From positions 124,001-188,000 of the forward strand of contig NZ_JBIRXP010000003.1 of assembly GCF_044389085.1 (NCBI RefSeq): DNA of 64,000 bases, read 5' to 3'. Positions 15,945-23,515 of this stretch are shown here, piece by piece; within the stretch, counting starts at the first letter, position 1; each line of letters begins with the position of its first letter. A program made the translations under genes and the position numbers. The DNA is from Isoptericola sp044389085 (GTDB taxonomy: Bacteria; Actinomycetota; Actinomycetes; Actinomycetales; Cellulomonadaceae). Under the pieces are notes generated by a model. It saw only the letters and a program-made list of their open reading frames with translations. It was not told where the DNA came from and did not search any database.

Positions 15945-17336
15945 TCACCCGATGATCGGGCGTTCCTCGGGGAAGCGTACGATGCGGCGCCGGTCGCGCA
16001 GGGCCAGGGCGCCGAGCAGCGAGATGACGCCCACGCGCCCCACGAACATGAGGCTGGCCAGCAGGTACTTCGCGCCGTCGGGCAGGCTCGCGGTGACGCC
16101 GGTGGACAGGCCCACCGTCGCGTAGGCCGAGATCACCTCGAACAGCGCCTCGGACAGCCGCAGGTCGGTCATGCGCAGCAGCGCGAGGCACGAGACCAGC
16201 ACGGCGGTGGCGCCCACGAAGACCACCGCGATGGACAGCCGCAGCGTGTCGCGGGGGATGCGGCGGCCGAACACCTCGGTGTCGGCGTCACCCCGCGCCT
16301 CCGCCACGATCGCGAGCAGCATGACGGCGAACGTCGTCACCTTGATGCCGCCCGCCGTGGACGCCGAACCGCCGCCCACGAACATCAGCGCGTCGGTGAG
16401 GAGCCAGGTCTCCTGGGTCATCTCGTGCACGGGCACGGAGCTGAAGCCGGCCGAGCGCGGCATCACCGACGCGAAGACGGACGACAGGATCTTGGTGGAG
16501 AAGCTCTGCTCGCCGAACGTCGCCGGGTTGTTCCACTCCAGGGCGCCGATGAGCACGGCGCCGGCCACGAGCAGCGCGAGGCTGGTGGTCACGGTCAGCT
16601 TGGTGTGCAGGGACAGGGCCCGCACCCAGTGCTTGTGCTTGCGGCGGCGGTTGGTGATGACGTTGAGGATGACGGGGAACCCGAGCGAGCCGATGAAGAC
16701 GCCGAGGGCGATCGGCACCAGGACGAACCAGTCCGACGCGAAGGGCAGGAGGCCGTCCGGGGTGGGCACGAACCCGGCGTTGTTGAACGACGAGATCCCG
16801 TAGAACAGGGCGTGCCACGCCGCGGTGCCGGCGTCGTCGCCGAGCACGAGGAACCGGGGGAACAGCAGCAGCGACAGGATCAGCTCGATGCTGGTGGCCG
16901 TGATGATGATCGTCTGCAGGAGGGCGCCGACCTCGCCGAGCCGCTCCGTCTTCGTCTCCGAGGCGGTGAGCAGCTTCTGCGTGAGGCCGAGCCGGCGCGA
17001 CACGGCGAGGCCCAGCAGCGAGGCCAGCGTCATCACGCCCAGGCCGCCCACCTTGATGCCGACGAGGATGACGACGTGCCCGAACTCGGACCAGTAGGTC
17101 GCGGTGTCCTGCACGACGAGTCCCGTGACGCACACGGCCGACGTCGCCGTGAAGAGCGCGTCGACCACCGACGCCCCGCGCCCCGACGCCGTCGCCCACG
17201 GCGTGAGGAGCAGCAGCCAGATGACGGTGATGACGGCCGCGAAGACCGTCATCGCGAGGCGGGCCGGGTACTCGCGAGCGGCGCGGTTCGCCCATCCGCG
17301 CAGCGCGAGCGCGCGACCGCCCCAGGTCCCCGGCAC
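15945..17336 (-). CDS. ktrB: Potassium transporter KtrB/TrkH
   Basis: The membrane pore of the Ktr system. 463 residues with the four-fold M1-P-M2 repeat of TrkH/KtrB proteins. The four selectivity loops are visible: TSAVCVTGL, SSFNNAGF, PRSAGFSS and YATVGLSTG, each with its filter glycine. Between the third and fourth repeats is GGGSASTAGGIKVTTF, the intramembrane gate region. GTG start at 17336. ktrB then ktrA form an operon read toward the phytase gene. Confidence 0.94.
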   Translation of the reverse strand: MPGTWGGRALALRGWANRAAREYPARLAMTVFAAVITVIWLLLLTPWATASGRGASVVDALFTATSAVCVTGLVVQDTATYWSEFGHVVILVGIKVGGLGVMTLASLLGLAVSRRLGLTQKLLTASETKTERLGEVGALLQTIIITATSIELILSLLLFPRFLVLGDDAGTAAWHALFYGISSFNNAGFVPTPDGLLPFASDWFVLVPIALGVFIGSLGFPVILNVITNRRRKHKHWVRALSLHTKLTVTTSLALLVAGAVLIGALEWNNPATFGEQSFSTKILSSVFASVMPRSAGFSSVPVHEMTQETWLLTDALMFVGGGSASTAGGIKVTTFAVMLLAIVAEARGDADTEVFGRRIPRDTLRLSIAVVFVGATAVLVSCLALLRMTDLRLSEALFEVISAYATVGLSTGVTASLPDGAKYLLASLMFVGRVGVISLLGALALRDRRRIVRFPEERPIIG

Positions 17337-17388
17337 CCTGCCCCCTCTCGCCCCTCAGTCGCTGGGCACAGCCTGCCACGCTGTCGGC

Positions 17389-17394
17389 TACCGT
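17389..17394 (+). promoter_or_regulatory. Probable -10 box of acuC
   Basis: TACCGT, then 6 bp, then ATG at 17401. Confidence 0.6.
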
Positions 17395-17400
17395 GACGGG

Positions 17401-18576
17401 ATGCGCGTCGCCCGGCTGCTGTGGAGCCCCGAGCTCCTGCGTTATGACTTCGGCCCCGGGCACCCCATGGCGCCCGCCCGCCTCGACCTCACCATGCGCC
17501 TCGTCGCGGAGCTGGGGCTGCTCGACGAGCCGGGCCTGGAGGTGGCTGACGTCGAGCCCGCGCCCGACGCGCTCATCGAGACGGTGCACGACGCCGCCTA
17601 CGTCGCGGCCGTGCGGCGCGCGGCCGCCGACGGCACCCCCGACCCGGTGCGCGGCCTCGGCACCGAGGACGACCCGGTGTTCCCGGCGATGCACGAGGCC
17701 GCCGCGCGCCTGGTCGCGGCGTCGGTGGACGCGGCGGAGTCCGTCTGGTCGGGCCGCGTGGTGCACGGCGTGAACATCGCGGGCGGGATGCACCACGCCC
17801 AGCGGGGCGCGGCGTCCGGCTTCTGCATCTACAACGACGCCGCCGCGGCCGTCCGGCGCCTGCTCGACCTCGGGGCGGAGCGGGTCGCGTACGTCGACCT
17901 GGACGCTCATCACGGCGACGGCGTCGAGGCGATCTTCTGGGACGACCCGCGCGTGCTCACCGTCTCCGTGCACCAGGACGGGCACACGCTGTTCCCCGGC
18001 AGCGGGAACGCGGGAGACACGGGCGGGACGGCCGCGCAGGGCACCGCGGTGAACGTCGCGCTGCCGCCGCGCACCGACGGCGCGCACTGGCTGCGGGCGG
18101 TGGACGCCGTCGTCCCCGCGGTGGTGCGCGAGTTCCGCCCGCAGGTGATCGTGTCGCAGCACGGCTGCGACGCGCACGGCAACGACCCGCTCACCGACCT
18201 GAACGTGGGCGTGGGCGCGCAGCGCACCGCGGCCCGCTGGGTGCACGACCTGGCGCACGAGCTCGCTGACGGCCGCTGGGTGGCTCTCGGCGGGGGCGGC
18301 TACGCGGTGGTCGACGTCGTGCCGCTGGTGTGGGCGAGCCTGGTGGCCGAGGCGGCGCACGCGCCGCTGGCCATCGGGATCGAGCTGCCGGAGGCCTGGC
18401 GGCAGGAGGTCGAGGAGCTCTCCGGGCTCGACCCGGCGGAGCGGCTCGGCAGCGGCGACGTGGCCTGGCGGCCGTGGGCGGACGGCTACGACCCGGCCGA
18501 CGACGTCGACCGCGCGATCCTCGCCACCCGCCGGCACGTGTTCCCCACCTGGGGGCTGGACCCCTACCGCGACTGA
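17401..18576 (+). CDS. acuC: AcuC-type histone-deacetylase-family hydrolase
   Basis: A zinc-dependent deacetylase of the HDAC/AcuC family. In Bacillus AcuC deacetylates acetyl-CoA synthetase. 391 residues. Active-site motifs in order: GGMHHAQRGAASGFCIYND (about residues 129-147, catalytic His pair), DLDAHHGDGVEAIF (zinc-binding Asp and His), SVHQDGHTLFPGSG, QHGCDAHGNDPL (second zinc Asp) and ALGGGGYA. All catalytic positions are present. Start at ATG 17401 with a leaderless promoter; divergent from ktrB. No acetoin or acsA gene is adjacent, so the target protein is unknown. Confidence 0.9.
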   Translation: MRVARLLWSPELLRYDFGPGHPMAPARLDLTMRLVAELGLLDEPGLEVADVEPAPDALIETVHDAAYVAAVRRAAADGTPDPVRGLGTEDDPVFPAMHEAAARLVAASVDAAESVWSGRVVHGVNIAGGMHHAQRGAASGFCIYNDAAAAVRRLLDLGAERVAYVDLDAHHGDGVEAIFWDDPRVLTVSVHQDGHTLFPGSGNAGDTGGTAAQGTAVNVALPPRTDGAHWLRAVDAVVPAVVREFRPQVIVSQHGCDAHGNDPLTDLNVGVGAQRTAARWVHDLAHELADGRWVALGGGGYAVVDVVPLVWASLVAEAAHAPLAIGIELPEAWRQEVEELSGLDPAERLGSGDVAWRPWADGYDPADDVDRAILATRRHVFPTWGLDPYRD

Positions 18577-18628
18577 CGTCACCGGTCCGGCCGGACGGGC
18601 GCCGGTCGGGAGGGCGCCGGGCATCGGG

Positions 18629-18634
18629 TACCCT
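18629..18634 (+). promoter_or_regulatory. Probable -10 box for bS22, with about 90-nt leader
   Basis: TACCCT about 100 bp before the bS22 ATG. The leader (about 18641-18730) contains GGTCGG near 18657 and complementary CCGACC near 18705, so it can fold. This contrasts with the leaderless arrangement of many neighbours. Confidence 0.4.
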
Positions 18635-18730
18635 GGGGGACGGACTTTTCCGCGTTGGTCGGCTGCACCTGGACACAGGGCTCGTGGGACCAACCGTGTT
18701 CCACCGACCGACAAGCATTGTGAGGACCTC

Positions 18731-18829
18731 ATGGGCTCCGTCATCAAGAAGCGCCGCAAGCGCATGGCGAAGAAGAAGCACCGCAAGCTGCTGCGCAAGA
18801 CGCGTCACCAGCGTCGCAACAAGAAGTGA
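18731..18829 (+). CDS. Small ribosomal protein bS22 (AURKAIP1/COX24 domain), 32 aa
   Basis: A very basic 32-residue protein, MGSVIKKRRKRMAKKKHRKL at the N-terminus and ending QRRNKK. It matches the actinobacterial AURKAIP1/COX24 mini-protein found in mycobacterial 30S structures as bS22, close to the decoding centre. GAGGACC lies a few bp before the ATG. Too short for most ORF callers. Its place between proC/acuC and the SerB-like gene follows mycobacterial gene order. It is followed by a strong terminator. Confidence 0.92.
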   Translation: MGSVIKKRRKRMAKKKHRKLLRKTRHQRRNKK

Positions 18830-18860
18830 CGTCGCCCGCCTGACGGCGGGACGCACGGAC

Positions 18861-18900
18861 GAACGGGCCCGGCACCTCCTCGGAGGTACCGGGCCCGTTC
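18861..18900 (+). terminator. Strong hairpin after bS22
   Basis: 19-bp arms with one mismatch: outer GAACGGGCCCGG pairs with CCGGGCCCGTTC, continuing into ACCTCC/GGAGGT. It lies between convergent bS22 and the HAD gene and could serve both strands. Confidence 0.8.
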
Positions 18901-18926
18901 GCTGTTCCCCGCCGGTGCGGGCGCGG

Positions 18927-19730
18927 TCAGCGGCCCTGGATCCGCCGCCGGATGCTGCGGAGCACCAGCCCGGCGACCCACGCGGCACCGGCCCACGACG
19001 CCGTCTTCATCCCGCGCCCGGCCACCCGCCGTCCCCGGCCCCGGAACTCGCGGATGGGCCAGCCGACCTCCTTGGCGTGCCGGCGCAGCCGCACGTCGGG
19101 GTTGATGGGGCAGGGGTTCCCGACGGTGCGCATCATCGGCAGGTCGTTGAGCGAGTCGCCGTAGGCGTAGGAGGCGGACAGGTCGATGCCCTCGCGCTCG
19201 GCCAGCTCCCGCACGGCCGCGCCCTTGGCCTCGCCGTGCATGAGGTCGCCCATGAGGCGGCCGGTGTAGAAGCCCCCGGAGTGCTCGGCGATCGTGCCGA
19301 GGCAGCCGGTGGCGCCGAGGCGCCGGGCGATGAGGCCGCCGATCTCGACCGGCGTCGCGGTGACGAGCCACACCTGGTCGCCGGCGGCGAGGTGCTCGTC
19401 GAGCAGCCGCTTGGTGCCGGGGAAGATGCGCAGCTCGAGCACGGTGTCGTACACGTCCTCGCCCACGGCGGTGATCTCCGCCACGGAGCGGCCGGCGATG
19501 AGCGACAGGGCGCGGCTGCGCACGGTCTCGATCTGCGAGCGGGACTCGCCGAACACGAGGTACTTCGCCTGGATCAGGGCGAACCGCAGCAGGTCGCGGG
19601 TGCCGAAGAACCGCCGCTGGTACAGGGCACGCGCGAGATGGAAGGCGCTGGCACCACGGATGATCGTGTTGTCGACGTCGAAGAAGGCTGCGGCGCGCGC
19701 CGGCGGGGACGACTCGGCGGGCGACGGCAT
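18927..19730 (-). CDS. HAD-IB family hydrolase (SerB-like phosphatase)
   Basis: A 267-residue HAD phosphatase. Motif I FFDVDNTIIRG (about residues 16-26, nucleophile Asp in DVDNT), motif II VWLVTATPVE, motif III Lys near GEAKGAAV, motif IV AYGDSLNDLPMM. The helical cap between motifs I and II (RFFGTRDLLRFALIQAKYLVFG) is that of the HAD-IB/SerB1 group, many of which act on membrane-related or small phosphomonoesters. The basic C-terminus (AGLVLRSIRRRIQGR) may touch the membrane. TACAGT lies 7 bp before the ATG. True phosphoserine activity is doubtful. Confidence 0.88.
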   Translation of the reverse strand: MPSPAESSPPARAAAFFDVDNTIIRGASAFHLARALYQRRFFGTRDLLRFALIQAKYLVFGESRSQIETVRSRALSLIAGRSVAEITAVGEDVYDTVLELRIFPGTKRLLDEHLAAGDQVWLVTATPVEIGGLIARRLGATGCLGTIAEHSGGFYTGRLMGDLMHGEAKGAAVRELAEREGIDLSASYAYGDSLNDLPMMRTVGNPCPINPDVRLRRHAKEVGWPIREFRGRGRRVAGRGMKTASWAGAAWVAGLVLRSIRRRIQGR

Positions 19731-19737
19731 GCGGTCC

Positions 19738-19743
19738 ACTGTA
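19738..19743 (-). promoter_or_regulatory. Probable -10 box of HAD gene
   Basis: TACAGT on the minus strand, 7 bp before ATG 19730. It lies only 10 bp from the oppositely directed -10 box of the glutaredoxin gene, so the two promoters must overlap. Confidence 0.5.
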
Positions 19744-19753
19744 TCGGCGCCGC

Positions 19754-19759
19754 TAGTCT
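19754..19759 (+). promoter_or_regulatory. Probable -10 box of glutaredoxin-rex
   Basis: TAGTCT, then 6 bp, then GTG at 19766. Divergent from the HAD promoter. Confidence 0.55.
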
Positions 19760-19765
19760 TGGCAG

Positions 19766-20038
19766 GTGAGCATGCCGCAGGGATCCGAAGGTGAACCCCG
19801 GGTGCTGCTGTACACGCGGGCCGGCTGCCACCTGTGCGAGGAGGCTCGGGCGGTGGTCGCGGACGTGTGCGGCGCGGCGGGGGAGGCCTGGCGGGAGGTC
19901 GACATCGAGGTCGACGGCCCGGGCGGGGACCTGGTGGGCAAGTACGGGGACTACGTGCCCGTCGTCGAGGTGGACGGCGTGCAGCAGGGCTTCTGGCGGG
20001 TGGACGGCGCGCGGCTGGCGCGGCGGCTGGCCCGCTGA
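19766..20038 (+). CDS. Glutaredoxin-family thiol-disulfide protein
   Basis: A 90-residue thioredoxin-fold protein with active-site CHLC (about residues 21-24, in LLYTRAGCHLCEEAR) and the cis-Pro segment YVPVVEVDG (about 62-70). This DUF836/glutaredoxin-like type sits beside rex or hemA in many actinobacteria. GTG at 19766 gives the exact leaderless spacing; the ATG at 19772 is an alternative. rex follows after 31 bp and is probably co-transcribed. Likely an oxidoreductase in redox homeostasis; the partner is unknown. Confidence 0.85.
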   Translation: MSMPQGSEGEPRVLLYTRAGCHLCEEARAVVADVCGAAGEAWREVDIEVDGPGGDLVGKYGDYVPVVEVDGVQQGFWRVDGARLARRLAR

Positions 20039-20069
20039 GCCCGGGAGAGGACGACAGGGTGATCCAGCA

Positions 20070-20732
20070 GTGATCGAGCTCGGTGAGGCGACGGTGCCGG
20101 CCGCGACGGTGGCGAGGCTGCCCTACTACCTGCGCGCCCTGCGCGACCTGGCGGAGGCGGGCGTGACGACGACGTCGTCGTCGGAGCTGGCGGAGCGGTC
20201 GGGCGTCGGGTCGGCGCAGCTGCGCAAGGACCTGTCCTACCTCGGGTCGTTCGGCACGCGGGGCGTGGGCTACGACGTGCAGTCGCTGGCGCAGTACATC
20301 GCGACGGCGCTGGGCCTGGAGTCCGAGCACCGGCTGGCGATCGTCGGCATCGGCAACCTGGGGCACGCGCTGGCGAACTACTCGGGGTACGCCGCCCGTG
20401 GCTTCCAGGTGGTGGCGCTGCTGGACGCGGACCCGCAGGTGGTCGGGAACTCGGCGGCGGGGCTGACGATCGAGCACGTCGACGCGCTGGAGGACGTGCT
20501 CGCGCGCACCGGCGTGTCGATGGTGGTGCTGGCGACGCCCGGGCCGGTGGCGCAGGCCATCGCCGAGCGGATCGTGGCGTGCGGCGTCCGGGAGATCCTG
20601 TCCTTCGCGCCGGTGGCGCTGCAGCTGCCCGACGACGTCGTCGTGCGCTCGGTGGACGTGGCCGGCGAGCTGCAGATCCTGGCCTTCCACGCCGCGGCGC
20701 GCGCGGCCACGAACGGCGCCCCCGCGAGGTAG
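20070..20732 (+). CDS. rex: Redox-sensing transcriptional repressor Rex
   Basis: Represses respiratory genes until NADH rises and releases it from DNA. 220 residues. A winged-helix domain (about residues 1-80, with SSSELAERSGVGSAQLRKDLSYLGSFGTRGVGY) is followed by a Rossmann NAD(H) domain (IVGIGNLGHALANYSGY, about 93-109) and the domain-swapped C-terminal helix. The GTG overlaps the stop of a four-codon GTG ATC CAG CAG TGA frame. The gene ends ...NGAPAR with AGG TAG, and those last bases belong to palindrome D1. hemA, a usual downstream partner, is absent. A near-consensus Rex site lies at the nuo promoter (57493). Confidence 0.95.
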   Translation: MIELGEATVPAATVARLPYYLRALRDLAEAGVTTTSSSELAERSGVGSAQLRKDLSYLGSFGTRGVGYDVQSLAQYIATALGLESEHRLAIVGIGNLGHALANYSGYAARGFQVVALLDADPQVVGNSAAGLTIEHVDALEDVLARTGVSMVVLATPGPVAQAIAERIVACGVREILSFAPVALQLPDDVVVRSVDVAGELQILAFHAAARAATNGAPAR

Positions 20733-20804
20733 TTCGAAAAAAGCCGAGGTAGTTCGAAGGGGCGGCCCGCAGATGTGCGGACCGCCCCTTCGAACTACCT
20801 CGGC
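20726..20804. repeat. Palindromic element D1 (family D), overlaps rex stop codon
   Basis: Perfect 23-bp arms (20743-20765 and 20782-20804) carrying GAGGTAGTTCGAAGGGGCGG, with an inner CCGC/GCGG stem, preceded by an extra direct unit GAGGTAGTTCGAAAAAAGCC exactly 20 bp upstream. The first unit begins inside the rex CDS and supplies its last codon and TAG. It lies between the convergent rex and yceI stops. Confidence 0.95.
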
Positions 20805-20809
20805 GAGGG

Positions 20810-21358
20810 TCAGTTCTGCTTGATCGCCGAGACGTCGAGGGCGATCTTGACCTTGTCGCCCACCAGGACGCCGCCGGTCTCGAGCGCGGCGTTCCAGGTC
20901 AGGCCGTAGTCCTTGCGCGAGATCTCGATCTCGGACTCGAAGCCGGCGCGCGGGTTGCCGAACGGGTCGGTGGCGGTGCCGGTGAACTCCGTCGGCAGCT
21001 CGACCGTGTTGGTGACGCCGTTGATCGTGAGGTCGCCGACGATCGTGTAGTCGTCGCCGTCCGTGGAGATGGCCTTGGAGGCGAAGGACCAGACCGGCTT
21101 CTCCTCGGCGTGCCAGAAGTCGGCGCTCTTCAGGTGGCCGTCACGGTTCTCGTCACCGGTGTTGACCGACGCGGCGTCGAGCTCCGCGGTGACGGCGGTC
21201 GACTCGAGGTCGTCGCCCACGGTGATCGCGCCGTTCGAGATCGTGATCGTGCCGCGCACCTTGGCGATCCCGGCGTGACGCACGGAGAACGAGGCGGTCG
21301 AGTGGGCGGTGTCGATGGCGTAGGTACCGGCGGTCAGGCCTGCGGGCAGCGCGGTCAT
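20810..21358 (-). CDS. YceI-family lipid-binding-like protein
   Basis: A 182-residue single-domain YceI protein: a lipocalin-like barrel with GTYAIDTAHSTASFSVRHAGIAKVRGT at the start, LKSADFWHAEEKP in the middle and FESEIEISRKDYGLTWNAALETGGVLVGDKV near the end. The family binds isoprenoid chains such as quinones. No signal peptide, so it is cytoplasmic, unlike E. coli YceI. It is divergent from a MarR regulator with a 22-bp operator dyad between the two, so it is very likely that regulator's target. A quinone ligand is inferred from the family. Confidence 0.9.
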   Translation of the reverse strand: MTALPAGLTAGTYAIDTAHSTASFSVRHAGIAKVRGTITISNGAITVGDDLESTAVTAELDAASVNTGDENRDGHLKSADFWHAEEKPVWSFASKAISTDGDDYTIVGDLTINGVTNTVELPTEFTGTATDPFGNPRAGFESEIEISRKDYGLTWNAALETGGVLVGDKVKIALDVSAIKQN

Positions 21359-21397
21359 GGTGTCTCCCTCGGGTTGGGTCGTGCTGACTGTCACCAA

Positions 21398-21419
21398 GAT
21401 AGTTGATGAATCAACTATC
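21398..21419. promoter_or_regulatory. MarR-type operator between yceI and marR
   Basis: Perfect 10-bp arms GATAGTTGAT and ATCAACTATC separated by GA, AT-rich in a GC-rich context and centred in the divergent gap. The size and symmetry fit a MarR dimer site; occupancy is inferred. Confidence 0.75.
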
Positions 21420-21448
21420 GTCACGGGGGGTGGAACGCGGGGCTCTCG

Positions 21449-21454
21449 TAACCT
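21449..21454 (+). promoter_or_regulatory. Probable -10 box of marR
   Basis: TAACCT, then 6 bp, then GTG 21461. The operator dyad lies about 30 bp upstream, where it would cover the -35 region. Confidence 0.55.
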
Positions 21455-21460
21455 ATTCCC

Positions 21461-21967
21461 GTGGGTGCGACGAGGGCGCGGGAGCGCGACGACGACGGCC
21501 GCGCGGACGTGCGCTGGCTCGACGAGGAGCAGCAGTGGGCGTGGCGACGTTTCCTCGAGGGGACGTCCCGCTTCTTCGAGGCGCTGGGGGACGCCCATGA
21601 CGAGGGGCTGCCGGTCACGCTCGGGGAGTACCACCTGCTGGTACAGCTCTCCGAGGCGCCCGGCCGGACGCTGCGGATGTCGGCGCTCGCGGAGTTCCTC
21701 GCGCTGTCGCGCAGCCGGCTGACGCACACCGTCGACCGGATGGAGCGGCGCGGGCTCGTGATCCGCACCCCGGTGCCGGGGGACCGGCGGGGGGTGAACT
21801 GCGTCATGACCGACGCCGGGTACGCGGCGCTCGTGGACGCCGCCCCGGGCCACGTCACCGCCGTGCGGCGTCTGCTGGTGGACGCCCTCACCGACGAGGA
21901 GTTCGCCGTCCTGGGCCGCGCGATGGCCAAGGTGTCTCAGGTGGCCAAGGGCACGGGCGGACGGTAG
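21461..21967 (+). CDS. MarR-family transcriptional regulator
   Basis: A 168-residue winged-helix repressor. The DNA-binding core is LRMSALAEFLALSRSRLTHTVDRMERRGLVIRTP (about residues 69-103) with the wing VPGDRRGVNCVMTDAG. An N-terminal helix (WLDEEQQWAWRRFLEGTSRFFEAL) forms the dimer interface. Divergent from yceI; the dyad at 21398-21419 probably controls both genes. The ligand is unknown; many MarR/YceI pairs respond to organic hydroperoxides or lipophilic compounds. Confidence 0.88.
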   Translation: MGATRARERDDDGRADVRWLDEEQQWAWRRFLEGTSRFFEALGDAHDEGLPVTLGEYHLLVQLSEAPGRTLRMSALAEFLALSRSRLTHTVDRMERRGLVIRTPVPGDRRGVNCVMTDAGYAALVDAAPGHVTAVRRLLVDALTDEEFAVLGRAMAKVSQVAKGTGGR

Positions 21968-21992
21968 CCCCACCGTCCGTCTCGGGGCGTGA

Positions 21993-22004
21993 GAAACCGG
22001 TTGC
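21993..22004 (+). promoter_or_regulatory. LacI-type operator candidate upstream of pectate lyase
   Basis: GAAACCGGTTGC contains the perfect palindrome AACCGGTT with the central CG step usual in LacI-family operators. A second short palindrome, CAACGTTG, lies at 22015-22022. Both precede the pectate lyase; no LacI gene is in the window. Confidence 0.4.
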
Positions 22005-22150
22005 CGGTCTCCTTCAACGTTGGAGAAGATGCGGCAGAGGCGGAAAGGGATTTCGCGCGGCGTCCGTCGTGCCCGGGCACCGGGCGCGGCCGACCGCCCC
22101 CGGATCGCACCACCCGGGGCTCGCTCCACCGAGCTCGAGAGGGGTCGACG

Positions 22151-23401
22151 ATGACCCGAGGTACGAGGAGACGCCGGCTGCGGGGGGTGGTCGCGGCGCT
22201 GGCCGCCGCGACGATCGCCGCCGTCACGGCGCTGGTCGGGACGGCGGTGCCCGCGGCAGCGGCCTCCGTCGACACGAACGCCTGGTACGTGCTGCTCAAC
22301 CGGCAGAGCGGCAAGGCGATGGAGGTGGCCAACTGGTCGGTCGCCGACGGCGAGGTCGTGCAGCAGTGGGACCGCAACGACGGGGCGTGGCAGCAGTGGC
22401 GCTTCCTCGACTCCGGCGACGGCTACTACCGGCTGCAGAACAAGAACTCCGGCAAGGTGCTCGACCTGTGGGAGTGGAGCCTGTCCGACGGCGCCGGCTT
22501 CCGGCAGTTCGCCGACCTGGACGCCGCGAACCAGCAGTTCCGCCTGGTCAACTCCGAGGGCGGTCGCGTCCGCCTGCTCAACCGGCACTCCGGCAAGGCC
22601 GTGACCGTCACCGACCGCTCCACCGCGAACGGTGCGACCGTCACCCAGCTCGCCAACGCCAACCAGTACAACCAGCAGTGGGAGCTGGTGAAGGTCGGGT
22701 CCGGGACGACGCCGCCGGGCTCGTTCCCCGCCTGGCCGTCGGCGAACGGCGAGCAGAAGGTGTCGGACACGATCGAGGTCAGCGGCACGCGCGACGGCGG
22801 GATGACGCGGTACCACGGCATCTCCTCGGGCGACCAGGACGAGGACCAGCCGCCGATGTTCGAGCTGGCGCCCGGCGCCGTGCTCAAGAACGTCATCCTC
22901 GGCTCCGGCGCCGGCGACGGGATCCACTGCACGGGCACCTGCACGCTCCAGAACGTGTGGTGGGAGGACGTCGGCGAGGACGCGGCGACGCTCAAGGGCT
23001 CGTCGTCGTCGCAGGTCATGACCGTGGACGGCGGCGGCGCGCGGTCGGCGTCCGACAAGGTGTTCCAGCACAACGGCCCCGGGAGGTTCGTCATCAAGAA
23101 CTTCCAGGTGTCCGACTTCGGCAAGCTCTACCGCTCGTGCGGCAACTGCTCGACGCAGCACGCGCGGACCGTCGTGGTCGAGAACGTGCAGATCACCGCG
23201 CCCGGGAAGTCGCTGGTCGGGATCAACTCGAACCTCGGGGACCGGGCGACGCTCTCGGGCGTGACGATCATCGGTGACTCCTCGCGCAAGATCGTCGTCT
23301 GCGAGGAGTACCGGGGCGTGACCTCCGGCGAGCCCGACAAGGTGGACGACGGCCCGTCCGCCGCCTGCGGGTACTCGACGTCGGACGTCACCTACCGCTA
23401 G
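22151..23401 (+). CDS. Secreted pectate lyase (PL3) with N-terminal ricin-type carbohydrate-binding domain
   Basis: Cleaves polygalacturonate by beta-elimination outside the cell. 416 residues. A signal peptide (about 1-38, basic RGTRRRRLRG then a long Ala-rich core) is followed by a beta-trefoil ricin-B/CBM13-like domain (about 42-178) with three QxW-type repeats (DGAWQQWRF, ANQQFRL, YNQQWEL). A short linker (GSGTTPPGS) leads to the PL3 catalytic domain (about 185-416) with LKNVILGSGAGDGIHC and NVWWEDVGEDAATLKG. The binding domain at the N-terminus, with the catalytic domain last, is notable. The ATG at 22151 follows GAGAGGGG. No other pectin gene is adjacent. Confidence 0.92.
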   Translation: MTRGTRRRRLRGVVAALAAATIAAVTALVGTAVPAAAASVDTNAWYVLLNRQSGKAMEVANWSVADGEVVQQWDRNDGAWQQWRFLDSGDGYYRLQNKNSGKVLDLWEWSLSDGAGFRQFADLDAANQQFRLVNSEGGRVRLLNRHSGKAVTVTDRSTANGATVTQLANANQYNQQWELVKVGSGTTPPGSFPAWPSANGEQKVSDTIEVSGTRDGGMTRYHGISSGDQDEDQPPMFELAPGAVLKNVILGSGAGDGIHCTGTCTLQNVWWEDVGEDAATLKGSSSSQVMTVDGGGARSASDKVFQHNGPGRFVIKNFQVSDFGKLYRSCGNCSTQHARTVVVENVQITAPGKSLVGINSNLGDRATLSGVTIIGDSSRKIVVCEEYRGVTSGEPDKVDDGPSAACGYSTSDVTYR

Positions 23402-23423
23402 CCGCACCGGCGGCGGCGCACGG

Positions 23424-23465
23424 CGTGACGGCCCTCGCGGAGCGGGTCGCGTGAGGGTCGTCACG
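23424..23465 (+). terminator. Hairpin after pectate lyase gene
   Basis: 13-bp arms CGTGACGGCCCTC and GAGGGTCGTCACG (one mismatch) with a 16-nt loop, 22 bp after the stop codon. No U-tract follows. Confidence 0.55.
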
Positions 23466-23515
23466 TCATGCTGGACGGGACCTGGGTACCCCGGAGTTCT
23501 GGGACACTGGGACCC

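Noticed and set aside
20059..20073. Four-codon leader peptide (GTG ATC CAG CAG TGA) overlapping the rex start
   Set aside because: Too short to distinguish from chance; no attenuator structure was seen.
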